Assembly: GCA_025677825.1 (NCBI GenBank)
Contig: JAIXMO010000037.1
Span: 246,858 to 310,857 of the forward strand
From: Helicostylum pulchrum
Lineage: Eukaryota > Mucoromycota > Mucoromycetes > Mucorales > Mucoraceae
DNA: 64,000 nt
Direction: 5' to 3'
Shown: piece by piece, positions 34,409-47,356 of the stretch
Layout: each line of letters opens with the position of its first letter
Numbering within the stretch: position 1 is the stretch's first letter
Notes under the pieces: generated by a model
The model's database searches: none
Told to the model about the DNA's origin: nothing
The model's input: only the letters and a program-made list of their open reading frames with translations
Translations under genes and position numbers: made by a program

Positions 34409-35199
34409 ATGACCAAACTTTTATCAAAAGAACAAGAAAAGACCGGTGAAAAGATTTTTTTCCAAAGTGGTCTTAAAGGTGCTGTCGTCGGTCTCGGTTT
34501 AGGTCTTGTCGCTACTGCATTGACTATCCGTAAATCTCCAGACTTCAGGGCTTTAAGCAGACCTTACCAAGCTATTATCGCCGCATCAGGTATGTTTCTC
34601 TTTTAAAAAGAGTCGGGGAAAGTGTGTGTGAGTGTACAGAAAAAAAAAAAACTAAACATGTGTGTGTATATAGGTTCCACTGCTGGTTTCTTATTTGCTG
34701 CCGATAAAGCTGTTTCCAAGTACGAAATGGACGTACTTGGTTATACTGATGAGGATATGCTTCGGGAATTACGTTCTAACCGTGTACCCGATGAACACTT
34801 GTCCACATTCGATAGATCTTTACGTTACTTGAACGATAACCGTTGGTCATTTATTGGTAAGATACTATATATATAAAAAAAAGAGAAAGAGTGTGTATTA
34901 GTAATGGGACTAACTTTATGGTTTAAGGTGTGTCTTGGGCTGCTTCTATGGTTGGTGCACTCGGTTATAGTTTCTCCAACAAATATCTTTCAACACAACA
35001 AAAGGTAGTTCAAGCCCGTATGTACGCACAAGCAGTTACAATTGCAGTTTTGATGGTCTCTGCCTCTGTCTCTATGTATGTTGGTGATGATGGAAAGAAT
35101 CGTAAAGAACAACCTGATGCTCAGTTAAGAGCGGTTCTTGAACTTCCTGATTCTATCTCACCAAAGCATGAATCTAAAATGGTCAAACAATCTTCTTAG
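34409..35199 (+). CDS. HIG1-domain mitochondrial protein, Rcf2-like
   Basis: Exons 34409-34589, 34674-34856 and 34928-35199 give 211 residues. Hydrophobic segments lie at about 22-42 (AVVGLGLGLVATALTI), 56-70, 118-135 and 150-170. The last pair carries the HIG1 signature: VVQARMYAQAVTIAVLMVS corresponds to the family's QxRMxAQ motif. Length and layout match respiratory supercomplex factor 2, an inner-membrane protein that associates with cytochrome c oxidase and helps III-IV supercomplexes form. The start ATG lies in a good context after a pyrimidine-rich leader. Distinction from a Rcf1-type protein rests on the long N-terminal half; I am fairly sure of HIG1, less of the exact subtype. Confidence 0.85.
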
Positions 35200-37143
35200 A
35201 CTGTATACTTTATACATAATACAACAACAAAAAAAATATTATTTGTTATTTTTTTTTTATTTTATCGATACACACACAAATCATATTTTCATTTCCAGAT
35301 TACAAAAAAAAATAAAAAAAATGCATACATATATGACACATATTCTGTTCCGACTGTTTTGTACACGGGTTGAACCGGCGAAACAAAAAAAAAACTATAT
35401 ATTTCCTTTTCCCGAGAGTTATAAAGGAGAGGAGTCCCAGTTTCTCGTTTAAAAAAAGTATTTCACACGCGAAAAAGATGTAATTATACATCATCTACAG
35501 ATGTCTTACATAAACCACCCCCTCCCTCTTAATTTACCCATGGGCTAACTTTTCTGAAACTTAGTTACACACCAATTCTTTTCTGTCTTGAAAGCAATAG
35601 TGTAACCAAAAATTAAAAATAAAAACGAGGCTCCCACTGAATGCACCAGGGCCGATCCAATAACATAAACAGTAACATAAAACTTTCCACTCGACCAATT
35701 GCATATCTTGTGAGACCCACTACAGATTTAAAAGCGTAGCTTCTCAGCTATCAATTTAGCATATTAAACCCTTGCTTATCTGTAAACTACATTTAACTTT
35801 AGAGCCTTTTTCAGTGACATTTTACGAGCTTTTTTTTTTCTCAACTTGGAGCATGTGAAGTAGTCGCTCTACTTAAGGCTGGCCGGAATCTGGAAGAAAT
35901 ACACCCTTAAATCGAACATATCGAACCATGGACGGGATAATTATATATCCTGTAACGTAATTGCTGCGCAAAGTGCATATTCCAAATGACAACATAATAT
36001 AGTTTTCTGATATGTCCATAAATAAACAGTGACATGTAAGTAGCATAATTGAAAGTAGATAGTCTTGTGAATAATTACCAAAAGTATTTGACAGGTTTAA
36101 AAAGCAATGCTACCAGTTAAGAGCAACACAATATTTTTGGTTCACACACAAAATAAAAAGCTCGCTGAGATACCTGAGTTTGACGAAATCGCTCACATTT
36201 AAGAAATCACTGCTAATTTAAGCAGCTATAATAAATAATCGTTTTTAATTTATCAAGAATACAAGAAACGCGTTTTGGACCCAAGTTGTATAAAATAAAA
36301 TAGTTTTTTTCAATATATTTTTGATTTAAAAAAATTAAAAATGTACTTCTTCGTTTTCATTTTTTAGGGTCAACCCCTTTTGTTTTTTGGCGATTACTCT
36401 GGATCTAATTTGAATTTTGTTGTAGATAAAACAAATACAATATAGTAATCTTCTAGACGCTTTTAATAAGTTTTAAATCATTCTTTTAATGTAAAAATTA
36501 AAAGAGTAATCACTGTTAAAATATTTATTTTTTGGGCAAAAAAATAGTTTTTTCGTGTAACCGTATGTTCGATTTTCAGATTTACGCGATTACATAAAAT
36601 GTAGTTTTTTATTACCGCGTTTAGTTATAACATCGAATATAGATATTTAAAAACTGTGTATCGGTTGCCCATAAATAAAAATGCTGCAACCAAAACTGGG
36701 CGATAACACACGTTTTAAATAAATCGTCATTTTAAGGTCCTCTTAACTCAAATTTAGTAAAGAAAAAACATCGTAAAACAGTGATTACTTATTCAATGTT
36801 TTTAGTAAATATATACTTTTAGCTGTACTAGATGCACCAAAATGAGCACTTTATTATTGTCGTTTTTTTACAAATAAAAAAAAAAGTAGATCTTGAACAA
36901 TTCCAAAATATCCTCAAAAACACAAAAAGGGGTGATCTCCCAAAATGATCAAAAATGGCAACCGAAAAAAAAGTAGAAAAATATAGAACAAGCAGTAATG
37001 CCTAAACATTTGTTTAGAAACACACGTTTTAAAGAAGATAATGGATGAACAATAATGGATTATGTCACTTTAAGTAGTTTTTGAACTAACCCAGTTTACT
37101 TTATGAAACAAACCCCTTGGGCGGGATAATGATTGTGCTTTAT
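35200..37143. other. Intergenic, no gene seen
   Basis: About 1.9 kb of AT-rich DNA between the HIG1 gene and the first HSP70-like gene. No open frame with protein-like composition, no tRNA, no clear repeat. Confidence 0.5.
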
Positions 37144-40100
37144 TTATTTGTGAGTTTTCAAGGCAACTACCTTTGTGGAATGATTTAAGGCCAAATAGTT
37201 TTCCTTCAATACAACATCTTGGCCCTTTACTTTCACAGAGAAATAAAGTGAGGATAAATGACTCTTGGGCTTGACTGAAATTATAATAGGCATATTACGA
37301 TTGTATTTATAATTAGTTAGTTCAAATATCTTCAACTTTTCCAAAGGCATATTATCCAACGGGATAGTACTTTTTTTATCAATGTGGCCTGTATTTTTTA
37401 CCCTGAATATACCTACAGAAAATTTCCAGAATAGAAAAAAAAAACAAAAAAGGGGGGATAAGTATTTGTATCTTATTTTTCAATCTAATTACTTACATAT
37501 ACGAACTATATCTTCATGTTTTATACCGTCTTTTTGTTCTACATCATCTTTTGGTTCTATATCGTCTTTTGGTTCTATATCGTCTTTTGGTTCTATATCG
37601 TCTTTTGGTTCTATATCGTCTTTTGGTTCTATATCGTCTTTTGGTTCTACATCGTCTTTTGGTTTTTCTTTTGGTTTTTTTTCTAAACTAAACGACTTTT
37701 CTAAACCAGAGCGATCAATCGCATCTCCCTTCTTTAAAAGTAGAAAGGCTCGTTCCTTATAGATTGTATTACGCACTACACCCAACTTTTCATCCTTCTT
37801 TGAGGGTACAATAGTATCGTAAATTCCAGAACCCGGCAATACTATAGAGTATCCATAACTATCCTTAGATACTACAGTCACATTTCCACGTTGAAAGCTT
37901 GCTTGAGAAAAGACAGGTGGTTTTTGATCAATTTTGGGATCAATTTTGGGATGTAGAAACTGAGCTGGGAAATCTTCGATGATAAAACATCGCGCACTGG
38001 TTTCTTTACCGATAAGTTTACTGTTTAATTCGGTCGATAGCAAGTAAGCAATCCTCTTTTGGTATTCCGAGCTTTGGTTAAAGTGAATAAGACCAAAGAG
38101 ATAGTTTATGTTGTAATATAATCCGAATAGATTTAAATTTTCGAGTGAGCTAGATAGTGTGGTAGCAAGGCTTTTGAACGTGGGTTTCCAAGCGATTTCG
38201 ATCATGCTATTCATATTCAGGTCGATAACACATCTGCACTTGTCGGTTAATGACATTGTGAGTCTATCGTCAGACGTGCTTCCGAAATCCTAAAAAAAAA
38301 CGAAAAGATGAATAAAATATATATATATATGAAAAGCACGTCTATAGTTTTATAGCACTTACGTCTTTAGACATGTACGATTTAAGAGATTTAAAGAATT
38401 CTTCTCTGGCATCAAATGAAAAAAGTTCTTGGACTTGGTATGTGCTTTGGAGTTCGTGCTCTTCACACAGTATAATCAAGCTTTCCGTTTTCACAACACA
38501 GTTCCATACATTCATGCACAGAGAATCGTATATGTTTTCAATCGAAATAATTTTGTCTTTTATAACAATAGATGATGCTTCGATTTCTGAATCACCGACT
38601 ACCACCACCTTATTTAAAGTAAACTGTATGTAGTTTTCGTGAATGTTGGCTAATAAGAAGTAAGAATCGAGAGAAAGTTTAGATATCTTATAACGTCGCT
38701 GAAGTAAAGGTAACAATCCTTCTCCTCTCGTAATAACCTTGAGATAGTTTGAAGTGCCTTCGGATTCAACAATTCCACTGGCTGACACGATTTCCTCGAA
38801 ATCGCTTTTGGTTCCAATAGCATTGTCTAATAGCATCCTTTCGATTGATACTACATACCCAATTTCTAACTCTGTTTCAAATTCCAAGTTTTTCTTTAAT
38901 ATTACATCCTTTAAATAAGCCAAGTAGACTACCAAAAAAACTCTAATATGCTTTTGTTGCTGAGTGTTATGATTTTGTTGTCGGGTGCAATCAGAGTCTT
39001 GTTCAAAGAAAAAGTCGGTACTCAGTATAGTTTTAATTTCTTTCAAAAGGGTTTCCTTTAGTTTAGAAGAAAAATTATAAAGTTCTCTTTCTTCATAAGC
39101 TGGGAATATTTTCTTTTCTTCTGCCTCTTTTGCTTCTTCTTCTTTTGTTTTTTTCTGCTTGCTTGCTTCTTTTTCTTTGTTTATTTCTTTGTCTTTGTTT
39201 TTTTTTTGGATTTTTTTAGAATGACGATTGTATTTACTGAAATATTCTAAATAATGAGGGAAAATCTCCTCGATGGAGTCAAATCCACTGTATAATTGTT
39301 AGTATAGTCCTTTTTTTCTTTCTTCAAACCCCATTTTTCAATTTATCTTACTCCTTTGTCAATTTTAATGTTGTTATATTCGAAATATCTAAAAACCTAT
39401 CCAAAGAAAGTGCCCTAAAATTCATCGTATTAGTACGAGATTCTGTTATTGTTTTAAAAGATTTCAAAACCGCTTACTGCTTATCAATATCAAAAAATTT
39501 ATCATCAAATACGTTTCGAATATCCCCATTTTCATCTAATTCCAAGAAAGAAACGATAGTTGATTTAAGCGAAATGTCTATTACAATAAATATTAATTTC
39601 GGCTTTTTTTATACGGCACCCAAACTAACCTATGTTGATGATAGCATTTAACTTTATTTCCGGATATGCAGACGAAAGATAAACGTCAGAAGGTTTTTCG
39701 CTACCTTCAAGATTATCTTGAGAATAAGAAATTGTCGCGTCAACATATGAATATAGAAACTTTTTAGACATTGGAATCGTTTCTTCCATTAAAGCAGATA
39801 GAGTAATATGATCACCGGGTTCCTGTGCGTTCATCATTGGCAAGTATTTACTATTTGTAAATTTTTCTTTTCTTTCCAAAACTTTTTCTACCCACGGAAT
39901 CCAAGGATGTGTATGTGTTTCGGAAGGGGGGCCGTATATAAATGCTAAAGTTAACGTACGACTTGTTACAGATACACCTTTCAATAACTTTTCTAAACCT
40001 CGCACAATATGATTATCAATTATGTCGCAAACCTCTGACACTGTTATTTTATTGAACATTTCTTGTTGCGGGCCTGTTAAATTCCAATCATCCAAATCAA

Positions 40101-41312
40101 TATTCCAAAATAATTTTTCTGGATCATAAGTTGTAGCTCTATCGTACCAAAAAGTCTCCATATATAAAGGTTAATTACTTAAATCCTATGGGTATATATA
40201 TGTGTGTGTGTGTGTGTTTTCATGTTTACCGTTTTCTCTGAAAAGTAATTCAATATGTGATTTACCATTAAATCCAAGATTGCATTACTTTCGACAGATA
40301 TTGTGCTTTTTATAAGATTTCCTATATCTTCTTTGAAACCTAAAAGAGACAAGGAAACAAAAGCCTGACTTATTGATCCAAGTTCAAGAAATTCCTCCCG
40401 AGTATCGAATGAAGACTTCTTGGGTTCGATTACATCGAGATGGAGAGCTAGACTTCCTTCTTTATCCGACGATATTCTACATAAAATGCTTCGTTGACCT
40501 TCCTCATAAAGTTTAGTATCCATATTTCTACTAAATCGTTCCAAATAGTAAAAGGTAGCTTCCAAATGAGTATAGAATAAAAGTCTATCGGCATGGTCAT
40601 CTTTTGAAATAATATCCGCTGTTATGAAAAGCTCGCGAATAATGTATTCCCTCATTATAGGTTCCCATTCTGAAGGAATAATTACTATGTAGTGAAACGC
40701 ACGGGGATTTTTTCTTGTAATCTCACGGTAATAAATCGATTCTGTTAAACTTTTTTGCAGGAATTTCGATATTGCCTCAATTGCGAATATATCATCAGTC
40801 TTTCTCCAGTTTTCACCCAGTTCATGATATCTGCGTATTTTTTCTATAAATCGGTTGACATGTACATATTCATCTTTGGGCTTGAAGTTTGGATCTTGTC
40901 CATAATCTAAAACCTCTTCTTTTTCCTCGTCATAGGTGATACAGGCTTTACCTCTGTTTGTAATAAATTTATGTCAACGATAAATAGCATTACATTATTT
41001 TATATTGATCTACATACGTATAATTATAATATTCGGTCTCTCGCTTCGTCTCGAGTGTGTTTATTGGTGTTTGACAAGACTTTAAAGTAATGTACTCGTT
41101 ATCAAAGTCTATATACATATAAATTTAATAACTACTACTACAAAATCTAAAAAAAAAAATCTAAAAAAAAAAAGTTTGATACTTGCGAATAACCATACAC
41201 TCTGTGTGTGGATGAAAATTATAATCGCTTTCCATATTAATGAAATACTAATAAGAAAACGGGATAAGAACAAAAACAGAAAACGAAAAGAGAGGAACGA
41301 AGAAGAAGGCAC
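37144..41312 (-). CDS. HSP70-like (actin-like ATPase fold) protein, copy A
   Basis: Nine exons: 41183-41312, 41018-41108, 40230-40953, 39630-40155, 39478-39577, 39352-39414, 38363-39287, 37497-38289 and 37144-37412, all in phase. Resemblance to the HSPA12-type HSP70-like proteins abundant in Mucoromycota is my inference from segments such as FHYIVIIPSEWEPIMREYII, ADRLLFYTHLEATFYYLE, and an adenosine-loop-like YLFGLIHFNQSSEYQKRI. The phosphate-1 motif (DxGTT) is not visible, so ATP binding is doubtful; it may lie on an unseen first exon or be lost. A Lys/Glu-rich insert (about 39120-39230) and EPKDDI repeats (exon 8) are specific to this copy. The ATG at 41310-41312 is only the first in the open frame; the sequence before TATTTCATTAATATGG is strongly pyrimidine-rich and could be an intron end. 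Confidence 0.65.
37550..37664 (-). repeat. 18-bp in-frame tandem repeat encoding EPKDDI in HSP70-like copy A
   Basis: Six near-identical units (plus strand TCTATATCGTCTTTTGGT) at the end of exon 8, flanked by slightly diverged ones. The near-perfect identity indicates recent slippage. Confidence 0.95.
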
Positions 41313-42176
41313 ATCGGGATACTAATTTGCCGTTACACTTTTTTTTTAGCCACTTTACATGTAACATTATATGTTACATTGGAATCAGCAGTCCTAAATG
41401 AATATGATTTATTACAAGATAAAAGCTACCGAGGAGAAATTTGACGCGTATAATAACCTCTTTCTCTTTGGAATCGAAAAACAAGGTTTTTGAAACGGGA
41501 CATAAGATTGAAAGTATAAAAAAAAAATATAGTAAGGAATTGCTCCAAGATATCGAAAACTCGGGAGAAAACCTCGAATGTAAATTGTATCACCTTCCAA
41601 AGTCTATTTTACTACATCTTAGTGTGAAATATTAAAGCAAAGGATCTAATGAATGTTATGCGTGTAATAACCTGATATGATTCAAAACACGACAAAAAGA
41701 GACTTCCAAAACTCCCCATTGACGTTAAATATACCCTTTCACAAGCTTCGAATAGGCTTAGTTTTTATTAAAAAAAAGGGCTTGGATTGTTGCTATTTTT
41801 AAGGTAATAATATAAGCCATAACTATTCGTGTTCTTATTACATACTTTCTAAATTCCCTTTTCAAGAAATTCTTTACTCTAAGATCCTTAGAGCCATCTT
41901 CATATAGCATGAATACGCTCTTTATTTTTCAGTAAAAAAAAGGGGGGGAGGGGGAGCCAATATATTATGCCGTATAAATTACATACTGGAATAAGCGAAA
42001 AAAAACACTTCGAGAAAAGTAATCACCACTCGTCTTTGAGAAAGGCAACGAGTAACACGAAAGAAGTATCGTGTTTTGTACCATGTCCAATAAAAGTACT
42101 TTTTTTTATTCTATTTTTTATTTCGTCTTTCTTTTGTTTTACCCTTATACTTTCTTTTTTTTTAAAAAAAAAATGA
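41313..42176. promoter_or_regulatory. Divergent region between the head-to-head HSP70-like genes, with an 8-bp palindrome
   Basis: At 41360-41378 TGTAACAT and its reverse complement ATGTTACA are separated by three bases, a possible dyad binding site. Short frames at 41441-41635 (KVFETGHKIESIKKKYSKEL) and 41967-42090 look partly protein-like but lack ATG starts or splice partners; they might be remains of N-terminal exons. Regulatory function is inferred only from position and symmetry. Confidence 0.3.
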
Positions 42177-45100
42177 CAAAAACAGAAACAGAAATTAAAA
42201 AAAAAACCGAAATCTATAGTTTTCAAGAGCATAGTTACTGCATGGTTATTCGCGAGTATTTTTGTTTTCACTTGAATGTATCTTTTTTTTTTTTAATATT
42301 TAATTATTCTTGTAGATATGGATAACGAGTATATTATTACAAAGCATTTTCTTAATAAACTAGAAGGATTTTCTAGCCAAGAAAAGTATCCCGAAAGGTA
42401 TTGTATTTTAAAGTAATTCTAGTGTATTTTCTAATTGTGGCATTTTTTTTAGAGGCAAAGCGTGTATCACGTACGATAAAGACAAAAAGAAGGTTTTGGA
42501 TTGGGGAGAAGACCCGGGATATAGCCCCTCAGAAGGGAGCAGTCATCATATCAGCAACTTTATGGATAGGATACATAAGATTTATAAAAAATGTCTGAAA
42601 ACCAGGAAAGCTAGACAAGAAAAAGAAAATGAAGAGATTGACAAAGTTAGTGACCAGAACAAAAGTGACCAGAACAAAAGTGACCAGAACAAAAGTGACC
42701 AGAACGAAAGCGGTCAGAACGAAAATTCCGAAGACGGTAAAAATGGTAAAAATGATGGAAATGGTAAAAATGGTAAAAATGGTGAAAATGGTGAAAATGG
42801 GGAAAACTGTGAAAACTGTAAAGGCGGTGGAAAAGATGAAAAAGATGAAGATAGTGAAGACGAAGAACATGACGAATATGAGGCAACTGAAAACGATGTT
42901 AAAAACGATCAAACTAATAAAGCGGATGATAGTGACAGATTCAAAAACTTTGCCGAATTCGCCTGCTTTGATGAAGAAGATAAATTTTTTTTAGACGCAG
43001 TATCAAACTTTTTTTGGCATAAGTTTAACAAATCGTTCGACTATCACGAAATAACGCAAAAAAGCAATAACGCCTTTCATTATATATTTATAACGCCTTC
43101 ATCATGGAGTAAAAAAATAAAGACATGGATCCTGCGACCGCTCTTTATAAATTCTGGTATGATCACCGAAAAGGATCATAGAGACAGAATTTTATTTCTT
43201 ACCGATTTGGAAGCCGTTTTTTATCACTTGCAGAATCAAGAATATGCTCAAACGAACAGTGGTTCTCAAGTTTTTAGAAAGGGAGAAGAGAGTATTTTAT
43301 GTAGAGTAGCCTCAAGCGAGAATATAGCGTCTATCGAATTCGATTTAATCGCACCTCAGTACTCTCAATTGGATGTATCTGAAGCCATCCTTTTCCCTCG
43401 TGTCTTACAATCGAAAAAAGTTTCTCTGAGTGTTGATTATTTTAAAAAAAAGGTGCGTGAGTTTATAGAAAACAAGATGATTGAAAAACAATGTGAAGAT
43501 AAAGTTCCCGAGAGAATCGTTAATTTTGTGCTAAATTACTTTTCACAACGAAAGGTAAACAACAATTATAATATGCACGTATAAGATGATATCACCCTAG
43601 TTTTGACGACTAACTTTTTATTATACAAGTATTTTTATTCTCGTGGAATTTCCGAATATTCCAACTATTACATGTTTAAAACTACAAATTTGACAGACTG
43701 GCAATTAGGCGATACTCTAACCAAGATTATACAATCAATCGAGGTTAATGACATTTTCGACCAAATTGACCAAATTGACCAAACCGAGGGAGTTAAAACT
43801 ATCACAGAAGCAATAAAACTTGTAATACCTAATAGCACAAAAAAGCGTACATTGGTTTTGAGCCATCGGTATTTTTCTTCTAACGAACAAGTACCTCCTT
43901 TAGTCCCTTGGTTGGAAAATTTTTTGGAATATCGCAAGAAATCCTTGAAATACTCTATAGTTTCTGTAACAAGTGGGTACAAACCTACCGAACATATCTC
44001 TCTACCTAATATAATGGCGGGTGCTGCTACTAGGGCATCACAGGTCTTAAGAAATGCTAATGTGAAGGCTGTACCTTACGAATTACTAAAAGATCGCTCC
44101 CAAGTTAATCGTGAATCTCCTTCTTCTATATTTACTGACAAAAAACAAAATGCTACTATCTTTATGGGTTAGTTAAAGTACCAAAATAAGAGGGAACTGC
44201 TATACTCTAACATTTCTTGTAATAGATATATCCCTGGAAGAAACCTTGGTTACTTACTCATCTTTAGATGACAACGGTAACATCGAGAACATCTGCGATA
44301 ATAGCCATTTCAAGTAAGTGCACCTATACAGGTTTCGTAAACAAAATTCCTAGAACTAAAACCAACATGTTATTAGACTGCCTCCTTTGAGCAAATTCTT
44401 TTATATTTCTAATGGGGCGAATTTAAAAGTGAATAAGGAGTACGTTTTATTGGACATATATGCATATATTTATTTATACTAACAGTTAACAGGATTATTT
44501 CATTTATCGATAAAGATTTGGCCATTGATTTAGATTACTTTAGCAAATACGACCGTCAAATTAAAAAAGATGAAATCGATCAACCTTCCAAACATAAAGG
44601 AAACGAGCCAGATGAATATTTTTTTACACAAAGAAACCAAAGAAAAGACTATCTCACGTTTATTATTGAAAGGTTGCTTGATGCAGATTCTTCAGTAGAA
44701 AAAAAATTGACCAATACTCGACAACAAAAATATATCAGAACCTTCTTATTGATATACCTGTCCCATTTAAACGAAGTTATATTAAACGTGAAATCAATTG
44801 TAGACAACTCAAATGGGAAACCGCAGGTAGGAAACCCAAATATTGGGTATGTAATTTCAGTCGAAAAGATGTTGTTGGACAATTTGGCAGGCACCAAAGA
44901 AAATTTTAAAGAAATTGTATTTGCTAGTGGAGTGGTTCGAGAAACGGATCGTACAAAAAAATTAAAGGTGATTACGCGTGGTGAAGAATTATCAGTTCTA
45001 CTTCAACAGGCTTCAGGGTTCGAACTTTCTTGCAAGACTTACTTTGTATTATTTCAATTACATGAAGATTATATATACTTTACTCTAAATCGGGTGGTGA

Positions 45101-46423
45101 CAGCTTCTGATTTGAATAACAAAGAATCGTCTATTGTTATAGAAGATAAAATCATTCTGACTAGAAATATATACGAATCCTTGTTTATGAATATATGGAA
45201 ACACCTAACACGAAAAGGTGATTTTGTAGTCCTATGTGATAAACATAAAAATGATGAAAATGATAAAAATTATGATTGCTTGGAATTTATCTCGTGTAAA
45301 ACTAAAAACATGTTTTTTGATGCTTTTAAAGAGTATGTCAAAAAAAACGTAAGTATACAAATATATATATATATATAACTACTGCAACTCCTTATTAAAA
45401 TATATTTACTGTAGATTACTCATGATAATTCAGACCCACTGAGTAAGGACAAAAAACCAATCTCGTTAAGATGCAACGATACTTGTGAATGTAGGGTGGA
45501 TTTATCTGTTCGAGATATTATCTACCTTGCCTTTGTACCAGCTTTTAAAGAAATTGCCACTACAATATTTACTGTGATAGCAAATAAGGATGAATCCGGA
45601 AACTACATGAATATATATTGTGTGTTTGGTTTGATCTACTTTAATCGTAACGAAAAATTCCAAAAGGTTTTAGCAAATCTATTAAAAGAAGAAGTAGTTC
45701 AATGTACAGACGGTAAAGAGATAGAAGTGAGATGCTTTGTTGTTCCAGAATTACCAGGTCAATTTTCGCAACCAAAAATAGGCCAACGGTCTTTATTATA
45801 TCAAGAATTCCAAGTCGGTAGCTTGAGCCAAGTGTCTAGTGAAACATATGGGTTTTTTGCGACGTACCTTAAAGGAGCTATGGAAGAAATTGATTGTTCA
45901 TACACTGATAATAAGTCCGGTAAAAAGGTTACTAAAATGTATAAAAACCACATATTTCCGCTATTAAAGAAAGGAGAGATTATCGATAGTTTTGGTCTAA
46001 ATAAAACATTCTTTTTGGATTGTCAAAACATAGCTGAACAAATCGCAGCCGAACAAAGCACAGCTGAACAAAGTACAACCAAACGGACCATAACTAAACA
46101 AACCTTCAATATAGGTAAAACAAAGAAAACAAAGGGCGAAAATTATAAACACTGACTTTTATTATTCTCTAGGTTTATACAAATTGAAAAAATTGGATAA
46201 CGTAAAAGACGATGAAAGAGCTCCTAAAACTACCAATTTCTGGGACGAATTGAAGAATTTTACATTGACCGATTATAGTAAAAGGCCAATCATGATTTCT
46301 ATAAGACCTAATGTGTATAGTCCTTTACTTGATTTCTCGGTAAAATTCGTTGGTCAAGATATTGCCTCTAAAGAAGAGTATTGTGTTAAAGTTGGCGAGT
46401 CCATGACTATTGCTAGACATTAA
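42177..46423 (+). CDS. HSP70-like (actin-like ATPase fold) protein, copy B; start not resolved
   Basis: Nine exons with the same plan and phases as copy A: (42177)-42255, 42316-42397, 42453-43554, 43630-44167, 44226-44313, 44377-44439, 44493-45348, 45415-46114 and 46173-46423. Homologous segments: TAWLFANMDNEYI (copy A SVWLFANFDNEYI), GKACITYDKDKKKVLDWGED (copy A GKACITYDEEKEEVLDYGQD), HYIFITPSSW, DRILFLTDLEAVFYHLQ, YCVFGLIYFNRNEKFQK, and a C-terminal domain with PIMISIRPNVYSPLLDFSVK. Exon 3 carries a copy-specific acidic/Asn/Lys-rich insert of about 100 residues. Exon 4 uses the AG at 43628-43629, preceded by a perfect GACTAAC branch site. The first open exon has no ATG after its upstream stop (42174-42176), so an earlier exon or a lost start is likely. 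Confidence 0.6.
42640..42835 (+). repeat. In-frame tandem repeats (SDQNK and GKN/GEN units) in HSP70-like copy B
   Basis: Four 15-base units AGTGACCAGAACAAA, then a run of nine-base units GGTAAAAAT/GGTGAAAAT. They lie between the first conserved segment and the HYI.I.PS segment, a position where copy A has no repeat. Confidence 0.9.
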
Positions 46424-46577
46424 ACAATAAAAACTAACGTAGTCACAAACTTGACTTTTTGTATCAACGTAGCCAATGCGCTAAACTAACGTGTCAGTTT
46501 CCAAATGAATATTAAAAAAATGCATAAAATCGATAAAGCCCTCTTTTTTTTCTCCTTTTTATTCTGCCTTATAAAAA

Positions 46578-47356
46578 ATGCTTGCAGACCTACGTAGAAT
46601 GAATGCGCGACAGGTACAAAAAAAATTTGGGGTTTATATTTCTAGGTAATAACTTAAAAACGAATTAAGGTCGCTTTACAATGCTTAAGTTTTCTTATTA
46701 TTGCCACTTCAGCATTGATGATTTGGAAAGGTTTATCGGTTATCACAAATACTGAAAGTCCTATCGTTGTTGTTATGAGGTAGATACATGTACAAAAAGA
46801 AGGAGAGATACATAAAAAAAGAGAGGTTAATTATTTTGATTTAGTGGAAGTATGAGACCAGCATTTGATCGTGGTGATTTATTATTTCTTAGCTTACCTA
46901 AAAATGACCCTGTGGAAATAAATGATATTTGTGTATTCAAATTGCCGGGAAAAGACATTCCCATCGTTCATAGAGTGCTTAAAATCCACGAAGAGTATAA
47001 ATTATATATATATTTTTAGTAAGACTGACTACTAGTTTATTTATTTTGTTCATTTACTCTAGTGTAAACACCGGGAAAGAATATATTTTAACAAAGGGAG
47101 ATAATAATACAGTAGATGATCGATCACTATATGACTCTAAACAAATGTGGATTCATAAAGAAAACATAGTTGGAAAAGTAAAAGGGTAATCTATTAAACT
47201 ATTTTTTTTTATATATCATGTGTTAATTTTCTTCTTCTTAATGATAGATTTATGCCTTACGTTGGCATGATTACTCTTTTAATGAACAGTTACCCCTGGA
47301 TGAAATTCGCGTTACTTGGTGCTCTTGGATTTTTCGCCCTCGTACATAGAGAATAA
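46578..47356 (+). CDS. SEC11: Signal peptidase complex catalytic subunit SEC11
   Basis: Exons 46578-46613, 46670-46779, 46845-46994, 47063-47185 and 47248-47356 give 175 residues, normal for the family. The enzyme removes signal peptides in the ER membrane. An N-terminal cytosolic stub ([12 protein letters not shown]) leads into a membrane helix ([17 protein letters not shown]). The catalytic Ser is in [12 protein letters not shown], formed across an exon junction; the catalytic His is in [13 protein letters not shown] and the conserved Asp pair in [12 protein letters not shown]. The C-terminus FMPYVGMVTILMN then FFALVHRE is typical. One oddity: the residue after SGSM is Arg (SGSMRPAF), whereas Glu is usual in fungal Sec11. 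The gene begins about 155 bases after the HSP70-like copy B. Confidence 0.96.

Noticed and set aside
40160..40229. ATG at 40159-40161 as the start of a separate gene
   Set aside because: An AG just inside it (acceptor TATATGGAG) joins in phase with the preceding exon, and the paralogous copy splices at the same position.
42529..42912. Phe/Ile- and His-rich minus frames and a Lys/Met-rich plus frame
   Set aside because: Shadows of the charged repeat of HSP70-like copy B.
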